Shown here piece by piece: positions 63,968 to 64,000 of a stretch of DNA of 64,000 bases. The stretch's first letter is position 1, and every line of letters starts with the position of its first letter. Both the position numbers and the translations under genes were made by a program. The notes under the pieces were generated by a model. The model was not told the DNA's origin, made no database searches, and saw only the letters and a program-made list of their open reading frames with translations. The stretch is taken from positions 73,200,708 to 73,264,707 of the forward strand of contig NC_091120.1 of the NCBI RefSeq assembly GCF_040183065.1, read 5' to 3'. The stretch is from Periplaneta americana (taxonomy: Eukaryota > Arthropoda > Insecta > Blattodea > Blattidae).

Positions 63968-64000
63968 TCAATGAACATGTCATCTTATTCATGTTTCATT

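Overview
This is a eukaryotic, AT-rich, transposon-dense window with long introns, best read as an insect chromosome. The two recognisable host genes (a Dok-family adaptor and the cohesin subunit SMC3) are typical insect orthologues. The tRNA-derived SINEs (for example minus-strand copies at 33737-34000, 60851-61262 and 7510-7905) look like families I associate with cockroaches (Blattodea, possibly Periplaneta). That taxonomic call is inference from memory, not proof.

Layout: (1) 1-5.4 kb is intergenic, with decayed mariner-like and hAT-like remnants. (2) 5.5-16.75 kb, minus strand, holds a complete four-exon Dok gene (PH + IRS-type PTB + tyrosine/proline-rich tail, 559 aa). Its introns carry an intact 1.34-kb Tc1 element, non-LTR 3' ends and SINEs. 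(3) 17-26 kb is a gene-poor repeat zone with a pogo-like MITE containing internal tandem repeats and a 604-bp long-TIR MITE. (4) 26.8-32.0 kb, minus strand, holds a candidate three-exon gene of 225 aa that I do not recognise but whose splice phases agree. (5) 33.6-34.9 kb is a fold-back mariner derivative with two later retroelement insertions in its arms. (6) 36.3-64 kb, minus strand, holds twenty coding exons of SMC3 (1,020 residues in window). The N-terminal Walker A head half lies beyond the right edge.

The SMC3 introns host most of the transposons. The most striking is a three-level nest at 48.06-52.53 kb: a 2.3-kb 5'-truncated non-LTR retrotransposon with 11-bp target duplications lies inside a 1.3-kb mariner-like element flanked by TA, which lies inside an older pogo/Tigger-like TIR element. 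Other intronic elements are several MITEs with clear terminal inverted repeats, a 2.2-kb TIR element with triplicated internal repeats, and a tandem triplication that abuts an exon and contains a copy of its splice donor.

The host genes do not form a pathway. Dok is a cytoplasmic adaptor in tyrosine-kinase signalling, and SMC3 is a core ATPase of the cohesin ring. All three gene models lie on the minus strand. I found no rRNA, CRISPR or convincing functional tRNA; the tRNA-like matches look like SINE heads.
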